Shown in pieces: positions 31,197 to 38,752 of a stretch of 47,702 nt of DNA (its first letter is position 1; every line of letters begins with the position of its first letter). Made by a program: the position numbers and the translations under genes. Source of the DNA: Corallochytrium limacisporum (Eukaryota > Opisthokonta); the NCBI GenBank assembly GCA_002811645.1, contig PDIP01000263.1:1-47702 (forward strand), written 5' to 3'. The notes under the pieces are model-generated. The model made no database searches and was not told the origin of the DNA. It saw only the letters and a list, made by a program, of their open reading frames with translations.

Positions 31197-32273
31197 GAGA
31201 CCGGTCCACGAATGCCTCCCCTAACGAAAAGTGGCCCATCAAACAGCAAACACTAAAACTGAGACCTAGTAAAATCATTATTTTGAATTTAAATTCCGCT
31301 TGAACGAAGCCCGAACCCACCGGTGGGCCACATTTGTATTTTGCTTTTTCTTTCTGTTCCCAACCGGTTTTCCTGTGGGATAGGTCTGGGTGTCAGTGAT
31401 GGACGGGAACGGAGTACTTAACATAAGAGAAATCGATCCGCGCAAACGGAAAAACAAAATATAGCACACCGCCGATGAGACACCACTGCCAGCCCAGCCC
31501 AGCACCCGCGTGCATCCCGGCGCATTGTGCTCTGGCAAAGTTACAATGGATCCTCACCAAAATATAGTACATTCAGTATTCAAGATCAGAATGTCCCCAG
31601 CCAGAAGACCTTTACTCCTTGGCCCTTTTTAAACGGCCTTCTCCATTGGGGGCCCATTTTCATACCGCTCCATCGCCCAGGCCCCCCCCCCGGGGGGGGG
31701 GAATGTTTTGTTCCAAGCGGCGGGCCTTGGTGATGGTGGCGGAGTTGGAGGGGTAGAGGGGGGGACCGATGGTGCGGCAAATAATACCCCAACCACCGAT
31801 CTTTCGTAATATTTTGCCAAGAGGGGGGGGGGGCTTTGGGTTAGGAGAGTTTTGAAATTAAAAGGAGAGAAAATAAAAAAAAGCCAGAAATACGCAGGCA
31901 AACATAGAAAACTTTCTGCCTCTCCGGTGTGGAGCACATAAAAAGAGAAACAAACATAAAAACCAAAGACCTCCCGCCCGGGACTGCGTAAAAGAAAAAA
32001 GGAAAATAATGAAAAAAAAAAAAACAAGTACATATCATCCATCACACCCGCCATCCGATACTGATGTGGGGGAGGATTTCTGGGCCTCAGAGTAGTGGGT
32101 GGGCGGGCAGTGGAGATCGCATCAAATCATCCACCACCACCATTAGAAATATGCCTTGTTTCCTGTGTGTGGCATGACAGAGCATCATCCAACAAGGAGC
32201 TCATCATTCTGTTCGTGACACGAAGTGTTTATTTCCATACAACAGTCGTTGACAGTGCATCTGGAGAAGACGT
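31197..32273. other. Gene-free region with G/C and A runs
   Basis: Contains a C10/G10 palindrome (31682-31701), a further G run at about 31824-31834 and A-rich stretches near 31861-31885 and 32011-32025. Open frames through it are low-complexity. It should include the promoter of the DPY-30-motif gene. Confidence 0.5.
31682..31701. repeat. C10/G10 inverted repeat
   Basis: Ten C residues (31682-31691) are followed immediately by ten G residues (31692-31701), a perfect palindrome. It is the second such structure in the window after 7821-7839. The flanks here are not complementary. Confidence 0.9.
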
Positions 32274-32762
32274 TCAGGCTTTAGTTGGTTCACTGTCCTT
32301 GGCAGGTTCACTGTCTTTGGCAGGTTCACTGTCTTTGGCAGGTTCACTGTCTTTGACAGGTTCACTGGCTTTGGGTGGAGCATCGCCGACCCGCACGAAG
32401 GCAACGTAGCGGATGTATCCCTGTTGTTCTCGCTGCTCGCCTGACTCGAGCATAATGCCTTTGGGTTCAAAATAAGTTGACCACTGTTTGCAGACAGCTT
32501 CGACACGCTCGTTCTTCTTGTTTTCGATGTCAGCTGTGACTTCGCCAGTCATGGTACCAGCAGTGAAGATGGTGGTCATGATCTTCTTGGTCTTTGCTCC
32601 ACCGGGGGTCTTGACTGCAGCGGACAACTCAGCAACAAAAGTAGCCCATTTCGCTGCATCAATGTCGTAACCCTGCAGAGGCGTAGGCATGCGGGTGTCG
32701 AAAGGGCTGTCCCTGTCAAAGTGGCTGCTCTGTTTCAGCCGTGCCATTTCCATTTCCGACAT
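32274..32762 (-). CDS. Unrecognised small protein with C-terminal EPAKDS repeats
   Basis: A 162-residue protein without a family I recognise. The body (about residues 25-130) looks folded, mixed alpha/beta: YDIDAAKWATFVAELSAAV, then KTKKIMTTIFTAGTMTGEV and QREQQGYIRYVAFVRVGD. The tail consists of five tandem hexapeptides of the form EPxKDS, encoded by an 18-bp repeat. The start ATG is followed by a second Met at residue 4. Single-exon. The upstream neighbour on the same strand is CNOT11, 515 bp away. The tail is probably disordered and charged. Confidence 0.65.
   Translation of the reverse strand: MSEMEMARLKQSSHFDRDSPFDTRMPTPLQGYDIDAAKWATFVAELSAAVKTPGGAKTKKIMTTIFTAGTMTGEVTADIENKKNERVEAVCKQWSTYFEPKGIMLESGEQREQQGYIRYVAFVRVGDAPPKASEPVKDSEPAKDSEPAKDSEPAKDSEPTKA
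32287..32376. repeat. Five tandem copies of an 18-bp coding repeat
   Basis: Units begin GGTTCACTGTCTTTGGCA on the plus strand, at 32287, 32305, 32323, 32341 and 32359. The two central copies are identical, the others differ at a few bases. They encode EPAKDS-type hexapeptides on the minus strand. The near-identity suggests recent expansion. Confidence 0.95.
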
Positions 32763-33277
32763 GGTTAGTGGGTTGGTAATTCTCTGTTATTAAGTTTTCC
32801 AAATATTACATCAGGTTCCTAAAGTTCCTTGTGTACACCTTATTGCGGTAGATCTTTGTGCCTGCTGATATACCCGGACAAACCACACGCTTGGCGAAGC
32901 GAATGGACATTCCGCTCCCAAATATTGCCGCCCCGCTGAAGCCGGGTGAGGGCTTAAAATCTTCCTCCCGTATTTCAAACCGTCGGGACGGGACGGGGAA
33001 AATCTTTCTCGGCTCTCTCACTCCCTCTCCCCAATTTGCGGAGAGCCAAAACAGTGCCAGAGTTCCCTCCTTTTTCCTCGCTTCGCTTCCCTGCCATTCC
33101 GCACACCTGACAGGGTCAGCAGCGATGATCGAGAGACTTGCGGTGACCTGGACAATGTTGTTGTACTAGCACGATGCCATCCATCAAAAAAGAAAGGATC
33201 CTACAAATGACATGTTTTGCGTATTATACACAAGATGGTAAGAATTCTTCTATCATGATGAACCGGTTCCTAATTGT
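32763..33277. other. Intergenic region between unknown gene and CNOT11
   Basis: About 515 bases between two minus-strand genes. I see no coding, RNA or repeat feature. It is expected to hold the promoter of the 32274-32762 gene. Confidence 0.45.
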
Positions 33278-34639
33278 TTACTTCTGGCCGGCGGGGGCCT
33301 GGCCATTGTCGAGGTTCTTAAGCAAATGGAACAGCACTGCAGCCTCTTTGATGCGGCTGAATTCGATGCAGAAGGCCTGGACTTCGATGGTGATTTCTTG
33401 GACATCGATGATTTTGTTTCTTATCAGACTTTGCAAGAACACACAGAGCAATCGGACCAGACGAGCCTGTTGGTACTTGTCCTTGATGTTAAAGCAGGTG
33501 GAAATACAGTTGGTGATGTAGAACTGCAGAAACTCCTTGGGCAGCTCGACGGTAGTAGTCAGTCGGTTCACGACTTCCATAGAGTGCAAGCTCAGGGGCA
33601 TTTCAACCAGGACGCTGAGGTACTCCGTGATATGCGGCGTGTTCATCAGACTAAGGAGGACCTCAATGGCTACGTCTGGGTTGCTGTCGACCAGTGACGG
33701 CAGCTTGCTGGGCTTGATACCGAGCTGGAACACCAGTTGACGATCCTTCTGCAGTGCTCCCATAATGGCTTTAGCTTCTTCAATACCCAGTGACTGCTGC
33801 ATTGCTCGACTCATGATCTTCCGGTACTCTGAAATCTTTTGGTCGTCGATGCAGGCACCGTCATCCCAACGCAGTTCGTAAGATGTGACCTGAGGAGTAA
33901 TCCATTGTAGTTCATCATCGCTCACTGTGTGTAGAGGTGGCGGCAGGTGCACAACGGGCAAAGCAAGACGACTGTACGGCAATGTAACGCCATGGTCAAC
34001 TAGTAGAGCGTTGGTCGCAGCCTTGTGAGCTGGTCCACTCTGCTGAGGTGCCTTGCCGTCACTGTCGCGCAACACTGCGGGCTCGTTCGGTGCGGACAGA
34101 CCTCTTGAGGTCTCATCATACTTTTCCTGTACGACCTGCTCCAATTTTGTCAGGTCAACCTGGCTCAGAGCTTTGTTGCATACGTCCCGCTGTGAAAAGC
34201 TCTGTGCGACATCGACAGCCTTCATTTCTTTCAGCTGCCCGTTATTGCTTGCGAAAATCATGGTGGCTAAGAACGCACGCTCACGTTCAGTAAGAATCAA
34301 ATGATTCAATGGCGGTGCTCCATCGGTATCTGCTGTGGCAGGATCGCTTAACACGGCCACAAAGAGTGGTAGGAAGGGATTGTGTTCCACCGGCTTTTCT
34401 TCGTAGACAGTGTACAAAATATAGAGTACAGTAATCCTATCCGCTACTTCGGGCAACAAGTCTATCTGCTCAAGTAAAATAGAAATGCTGCATAAAACCC
34501 GGAAGACTTCATGGTGAGGAAAAGTTTCTAGAAACCGTGCCTTTTTCTGTTCCAATGTTGCACCCTTATCGAACAAGACATTGGCCGCCGTTTCCAACTC
34601 ACCCGAGTTGAGACAGAAGCTCTTGTAAACTTCTGTCAT
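33278..34639 (-). CDS. CNOT11: CCR4-NOT complex subunit 11
   Basis: A 453-residue homologue of CNOT11 (C2orf29), which with CNOT10 binds the N-terminal part of CNOT1 in the cytoplasmic mRNA deadenylase complex. The N-terminal half has NPFLPLFVAVLSDP and LNHLILTERERAFLATMIF, matching the helical region that contacts CNOT10/CNOT1. The C-terminal domain (about 320-445; former DUF2363) includes NTPHITEYLSVLVEMPLSLH, VELPKEFLQFYITNCISTC and NKIIDVQEITIEVQAFCIEF, all characteristic. Human CNOT11 is about 510 residues, the difference lying in N-terminal low complexity. The start ATG is directly followed by conserved-looking helix. Budding yeast lacks this subunit, so its presence fits an animal-lineage protist. 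Confidence 0.92.
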   Translation of the reverse strand: MTEVYKSFCLNSGELETAANVLFDKGATLEQKKARFLETFPHHEVFRVLCSISILLEQIDLLPEVADRITVLYILYTVYEEKPVEHNPFLPLFVAVLSDPATADTDGAPPLNHLILTERERAFLATMIFASNNGQLKEMKAVDVAQSFSQRDVCNKALSQVDLTKLEQVVQEKYDETSRGLSAPNEPAVLRDSDGKAPQQSGPAHKAATNALLVDHGVTLPYSRLALPVVHLPPPLHTVSDDELQWITPQVTSYELRWDDGACIDDQKISEYRKIMSRAMQQSLGIEEAKAIMGALQKDRQLVFQLGIKPSKLPSLVDSNPDVAIEVLLSLMNTPHITEYLSVLVEMPLSLHSMEVVNRLTTTVELPKEFLQFYITNCISTCFNIKDKYQQARLVRLLCVFLQSLIRNKIIDVQEITIEVQAFCIEFSRIKEAAVLFHLLKNLDNGQAPAGQK

Positions 34640-35328
34640 ACTTGTATGTGATACTACAGTCCTTCCTCTTTTCAGCTCATTTCCTTGGAATGAAAACTCA
34701 CATGACCTACGAATTGGTCAAAATACACTACTTGTTTTCGATCAATACATTTCTCCGATGCATGCCCATATCGAACTAAAGCAAACATTTATGCTCCACG
34801 AAAAACAAAACTCACACGAAGCCAATCTATTCCATAGTAAATACCAAGCTTGCTTTGGGAACCAGAAAAAGTTATCAAAGCCAAGAATTATTACGGAGCA
34901 CGGTCAACTTCGTTCGTGCCCCTTTCGACGTGTGCTCTCCGTATTTTCCCTTTGCTTTGCGAACAGACAAACCTCCGGTGGCGCTGCTGACCCGGTGCCA
35001 GGTTGGAAAAGGGCGGCAGGCCTGGTCCTCCCCAGGGGCCGGTAGGTCGCACACCGACGGAGTAGCAGCGTTTTTGCGCACCGTCCAAACCGGGGACACC
35101 CCCCGCTGCCTGCGTTGAAAAGCCACCGCCACGCGCCCCCCCCCTCCCCCTCCCCCCCGGCTCGCAGCGGAGCGAGGGGGCTGTGCCGCTGGCCAGAAAG
35201 AGATCAGCGGATGCTTGGACAAGACGATCCAGAGTGGGAGCTTACAACCTGGTCCTTCTGACCACGATTCTAAGGATATCATGCTACATGTATAATAAAC
35301 TTGTTCGGATTGGATGAGTGTGCCGCGT
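34640..35328. other. Gene-free region between CNOT11 and MPDU1
   Basis: Contains a C-rich tract at about 35134-35158 with several runs of five to nine C. Otherwise no coding or RNA feature is seen. The CNOT11 promoter should lie at its left end. Confidence 0.5.
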
Positions 35329-36081
35329 TCACTGCTTCTTCTTGGTATCCAGTTTCTTCATCTCTTCGGCTGTGGCTTCGCGATACCACAAAACCTGGGC
35401 AACTACCAACCCGTTCAGGACCACGCCCACCACGGCTTGCAGCAGAATAATCGGATCGTCGACCTCCTTGATGATGGTAAAGCAGCGAGCAGATGATCCG
35501 GCAAACAAGAGGAAGACAGTGGCGAAGCTGAGCGTGCCTGTGTGGCCGTTCCTGAAATTGTCGTAGATCTGTGGTGCCTTGGAAATTGCAAAGAGTGGTG
35601 CATTGTACTGCTGCACGGTACGCAAGAGTGGCAGCTGGATTGAGTTATTCTGCAGTCCGAGGCCAACTGCACCCAGAATCCCTGAAAACAAACCACCAAT
35701 GAAGAATGTACCCTCGAATGCGAAGTAGATATAGCAGATGATGCTGTTCTGGAAGAACAAGAAGATATACTCTGCCCATGTGCTGATAGGGTACCCCGAG
35801 TACCAGTTGTACAGCACATTGTTCAAGTACAGCACTGTTTCAAGCAGGTAGCCCGCCAGAGAGATACCCTCCACAGATTGGAGGCGCAGACATGTAACGA
35901 TCTGGGGCACTTTGACGAGTGAAGCTCCCGCCACAATACCAAGGGACAGTCCTCGACTTAACACAAAGCTGGCACATTCCATGTTAAAGTCCTGCTTCTC
36001 AGTAAGGAGCTCCCAGCAGCCAGGAGCGAAGAAGTAACCCTTGAAGAGCTCGAGGCCCTGTTGCATCAATTCCGCTGCCAT
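35329..36081 (-). CDS. MPDU1: MPDU1/Lec35, PQ-loop dolichol-sugar utilisation protein
   Basis: A 250-residue multi-pass ER membrane protein of the PQ-loop family. In animals MPDU1 is needed for use of dolichol-phosphate mannose and glucose in N-glycan, GPI-anchor and C-mannose synthesis. Two PQ motifs are visible: SLVKVPQIVTCLRLQSVEGI (PQ at 59-60) and ISKAPQIYDNFRNGHTGTLS (PQ at 170-171). Hydrophobic segments between them give about seven membrane passes (for example the block around NNVLYNW, and IFLFFQNSIICYIYFAF). The C-terminus KKKQ fits a KKXX ER-retrieval signal. Length is near human (247). Upstream in-frame codons to 36129 lack ATG, so the ATG at 36081 was chosen. Confidence 0.93.
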   Translation of the reverse strand: MAAELMQQGLELFKGYFFAPGCWELLTEKQDFNMECASFVLSRGLSLGIVAGASLVKVPQIVTCLRLQSVEGISLAGYLLETVLYLNNVLYNWYSGYPISTWAEYIFLFFQNSIICYIYFAFEGTFFIGGLFSGILGAVGLGLQNNSIQLPLLRTVQQYNAPLFAISKAPQIYDNFRNGHTGTLSFATVFLLFAGSSARCFTIIKEVDDPIILLQAVVGVVLNGLVVAQVLWYREATAEEMKKLDTKKKQ

Positions 36082-36578
36082 GATCGTTCGTGTGATCAGA
36101 CCTATGGTATTCTCATAAGACTGTAACAAACACAGTCAAGCAGACATTTACACGGACTGCTGTTCTCTCTTAGCTTTTAAGTGGAGGATAGCGTTCGACG
36201 AGACCTATTTTCATTTGGACCACATCTTTGGGCCTTGATGAGGTGTATCCCGTGTACACACACGCAACTCTTCAAGAAAGGGCGGGTCGATGTCGTTTGA
36301 GGTTCGCTAAGGCATAACACCCGCTGTGCGCAGACGACTGGGGTGGGGGGGGGGGAGAGGGGTAATAGTGGTGGCGGCCCGGAGCGAGTCTATGGTGTGC
36401 GCAATGTTGAAGGCGCCTACTTTGTTAATGGTCATCGGTTGTGAAAGGACCACGGTGCGAAAAGACAGCCCTGATTATGTATGATTCTTCGTGTCATGTG
36501 TATGATGATGGTAATGATGATTTGGATGATGATGATGATGATGATGGTTTGATGGGACTGAAAGTCTGATATATGGAA
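36082..36578. other. Intergenic region between MPDU1 and CTU1
   Basis: Holds a G run (about 36341-36360) and a GAT microsatellite. The MPDU1 promoter and the CTU1 3' untranslated region should be here. No other feature is recognised. Confidence 0.5.
36501..36547. repeat. GAT trinucleotide microsatellite
   Basis: Imperfect GAT/ATG repeats, with a pure core of about seven units at 36525-36546. It lies immediately downstream of the CTU1 stop codon, in its likely 3' untranslated region. Confidence 0.9.
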
Positions 36579-37652
36579 TCACCACTGCAGTGTAACTGGT
36601 CCTCCCTTTGCCGCCGCCACTGGCGTGCTACCAATTTGCTGCTTCTGCTTCTCCTCTAGTTCTTTCTCGTAGTCTTCGGCGTACATGTGATGTCGGCGAC
36701 GCATCTTTGATTCTTTACCGATGCCCAGCTTCGGCAGACCGCGGTTCAAACCCTCAAGCAGGACACATGCTTTGCACACGCGATTGGATGACAGCATACC
36801 ACAACGCTCACATGTGCGCTGGGTTCGCGATTCTGTCTCACCATCGGCCTCAAAGGATTCACCAGCGCGGATAATCTCCAGAATGGCACGAGGCCGAATG
36901 CGTTCAATGTCCTTGAGGAACGCACGGGCAAATCCACGATACGCGTTCGGAGAGTAGATACACTCAGTGCTGAAGTAATCCAGCTTCTTGAAATGAGCGT
37001 AAAGTACAATTTCCTTTTCGTAGGTATACTTGAACGGTTTGCAGCGTGGTAGACAGCCCTCCTGGCCTGTTGTGATTGCTGTGCATCGACGGAGGCGTGT
37101 TACGTCTCCGCGGAAGATGTTCATGAGCACAGTCTCTGCAACGTCATCTGCATTGTGACCAGTTACGACACGATCGACCTCTAGTTGACCAGCACCACGG
37201 TCAAGTGCCTGTCGCCGTAGTACACCGCAAAAGGTACAATTGTTAGACTTCCCCACTGCACTAACTACGTCATCCATGGTCCAGCCATACAAATCGCCGT
37301 AGCTCACAATCTTCAGTGGCAGATTGTATTGAATCTGATTGCCCTTCACCGTTTCCAAACTATCGTCCCTATAACCTGAAATGCCTTCATCCACAGATAA
37401 CAAGAACAGATTAAGACCGTAGTCATAGCGTTCATTCAGGGTAGTCAGCACATGAGCTAGTACAGTTGAGTCCTTACCTCCCGATGCCCCAATCGCAACG
37501 CGTTCGCCGCGCCTAAACAGCTTTTCGTTGACTATGGTATGATGAATTTCGGTCTCGAAAACTTCGTAGAAACACGGTTTACATACAGGCTGTCCTGTCT
37601 TCGGTCGTTTCAAAGCCGCACCACGGTCTTGGCAAAGTTCACACTTCCTCAT
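36579..37652 (-). CDS. CTU1: Cytoplasmic tRNA 2-thiolation protein CTU1/NCS6
   Basis: A 357-residue TtcA-type enzyme that, with CTU2 and the sulfur carrier URM1, thiolates U34 of tRNA-Lys, -Glu and -Gln. The PP-loop for ATP is [14 protein letters not shown] (SGGKDS at 57-62). The N-terminal zinc site is CELC (4-7) with VCKPC (23-27). The active-site/cluster motif is [18 protein letters not shown] (about 136-153). [20 protein letters not shown] and the C-terminal [20 protein letters not shown] complete the family pattern. Human CTU1 is 348 residues. The start ATG is directly before the zinc motif. A GAT repeat follows the stop codon. The adjacent tRNA-Arg(CCT) is not a known substrate, so that proximity is probably chance. 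Confidence 0.96.
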   Translation of the reverse strand: MRKCELCQDRGAALKRPKTGQPVCKPCFYEVFETEIHHTIVNEKLFRRGERVAIGASGGKDSTVLAHVLTTLNERYDYGLNLFLLSVDEGISGYRDDSLETVKGNQIQYNLPLKIVSYGDLYGWTMDDVVSAVGKSNNCTFCGVLRRQALDRGAGQLEVDRVVTGHNADDVAETVLMNIFRGDVTRLRRCTAITTGQEGCLPRCKPFKYTYEKEIVLYAHFKKLDYFSTECIYSPNAYRGFARAFLKDIERIRPRAILEIIRAGESFEADGETESRTQRTCERCGMLSSNRVCKACVLLEGLNRGLPKLGIGKESKMRRRHHMYAEDYEKELEEKQKQQIGSTPVAAAKGGPVTLQW

Positions 37653-37979
37653 GCTTGCAACGTGTGAAAACTTGCGCTAACCCGGAGAACTCAGGAAAAC
37701 AATGTCCCTGTACTACATGTTCTGCCTAGATTTAAATAGAATATCCACAAACACAAAAGTGTATCATTCTCAGTGTGAAAGTGGATCGAACATGGCTCAC
37801 CTTTAACTGACTGATACCGAAATACCACGACCGACACTCTGCCCCGAAGGATTGGGACACAGTCCCGCACGCGGGGCAGCGAAGGTGAGACCCCCGTACA
37901 GAGCCCAGTCCAAAAAAAAAAGCCCAAGGGGCCAAAAAAAAAATCGAGTAGTTTTACTATAGAAATTGGGCCAAAAGTG
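37653..37979. other. Spacer between CTU1 and tRNA-Arg
   Basis: Contains A runs at 37913-37922 and 37933-37942, which are T runs in tRNA orientation and can serve as backup RNA polymerase III stops. The CTU1 promoter is expected near its left end. No other feature seen. Confidence 0.5.
37973..37976 (-). terminator. RNA polymerase III terminator of tRNA-Arg
   Basis: Four T residues on the minus strand lie four to seven bases past the tRNA 3' end, the usual place for a Pol III stop. Longer T runs at 37933-37942 and 37913-37922 follow. Confidence 0.6.
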
Positions 37980-38053
37980 CACACCCGGCGGGACTCGAAC
38001 CCGCAATCTTTGGCTTAGGAGGCCAACGCGTTATCCAATTGCGCTACGGGTGC
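37980..38053 (-). tRNA. tRNA-Arg, anticodon CCT
   Basis: A 74-base cloverleaf without an intron. The acceptor arm is GCACCCG paired with CGGGTGT (first pair G-U), the discriminator is G, the D arm is GCGC/GCGT, the anticodon stem TTGGC/GCCAA encloses loop CTCCTAA with anticodon CCT reading AGG, and the T arm is GCGGG/CCCGC with loop TTCGAGT. Internal promoter box A (TAGCGCAATTGG) and box B (GGTTCGAGTCC) match the consensus exactly. CCA is not encoded, as usual in eukaryotes. T-rich stops follow. Confidence 0.97.
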
Positions 38054-38419
38054 AGCTGCGCCCAGTAGAAACTCTATAGTGAATGTATAGGGCGAAAAAT
38101 TAATATATATATTCATAAATAGTAGCATTTTGGACCGAACCCGGTACGCGCTTGCGCGTGTTTGGGGGAGCCCGCAGACCGTGACTCCGCAGAATGTCTT
38201 TTTTTGGCTGCGAACAAGTTTGGAGGAAACATAATTCTGTGCACACTCAACGATAGACTACCATCATGATCTTGCTTGATCATACCCTCTTCAATATATT
38301 GTTCATCACAACACCTATTTGGGGGCTTCCGATACTGACGTCCCTTGCATGCGTCGGAGACCAATTGTGCTCGAACCTTATCAGTTTGAGAATCGTTTTG
38401 GTAATTTTTGAAAGTGACC
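38054..38419. other. Divergent promoter region of tRNA-Arg and ZNF706
   Basis: Contains an AT-rich block with TATATATA at about 38097-38122, a small inverted repeat ACGCGC-TT-GCGCGT at 38146-38159 and another, ATGATC-ttgctt-GATCAT, near 38266-38283. The 5' untranslated region of ZNF706 lies at the right end. Confidence 0.5.
38097..38122. promoter_or_regulatory. AT-rich TATA-like block upstream of tRNA-Arg
   Basis: The block AATTAATATATATATTCATA is 45-70 bases upstream of the tRNA 5' end. In fission yeast and plants TATA elements upstream of tRNA genes aid Pol III initiation, usually closer than this. It could equally serve the divergent ZNF706 gene. Confidence 0.3.
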
Positions 38420-38653
38420 ATGGCCCGCGGTCAGCAGAAGATCCAGTCTCAGCAGAAGGCCCGTGAAAAGGCTCAAAAGAAGGCTGCCGCCGAAGGTCGT
38501 GACATGAAGGCAGCTGCTAAGGCTGCCCTGAAGCACTCTTGCCCGGTTTGTAAGTCTCAGATGCCCGATCCCAAGACGGTGCGCCAGCACTTTGAATCCA
38601 AGCACTCAAAGCTCCCCCTTCCTGATGAGCTGAAGGATGTGCCACAGGTGTAA
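38420..38653 (+). CDS. ZNF706: ZNF706-like small zinc finger protein
   Basis: A 77-residue protein matching animal ZNF706 (76 residues) along its length. The N-terminus MARGQQKIQSQQKAREKAQK is a 4F5/SERF-like basic region, followed by AAAKAALKHS. A single C2H2 finger uses C41, C44, H57 and H62 (CPVCKSQMPDPKT, then QHFESKH). The tail SKLPLPDEL also fits. ZNF706 is nuclear/cytoplasmic; reported roles include repressing KLF4 in stem cells and promoting protein aggregation in the SERF manner. The ATG lies in a strong context (GTGACCATGG); the frame extends four codons upstream without another ATG. It ends 99 bp from the next gene. Confidence 0.93.
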   Translation: MARGQQKIQSQQKAREKAQKKAAAEGRDMKAAAKAALKHSCPVCKSQMPDPKTVRQHFESKHSKLPLPDELKDVPQV

Positions 38654-38656
38654 TTT

Positions 38657-38689
38657 AATAAACTTCGGGCGGAGTAAATTAAGAATAAA
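38657..38689 (+). promoter_or_regulatory. Polyadenylation signals of ZNF706
   Basis: AATAAA occurs at 38657-38662, immediately after the stop codon, and again at 38684-38689. The second is better placed for cleavage about 15-30 bases downstream, which would put the transcript end within or next to the convergent gene's own 3' end. Confidence 0.5.
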
Positions 38690-38752
38690 GTATGAAAATC
38701 GGAAAGACAAACAATAGAAAAGATCTTGAGCATGGTTCTTTACAAAGTACTT

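Noticed and set aside
36579-38053. Functional link between CTU1 and the neighbouring tRNA gene
   Set aside because: CTU1 thiolates U34 of Lys, Glu and Gln tRNAs; this tRNA has C34 (anticodon CCT) and cannot be a substrate, so adjacency is likely chance.
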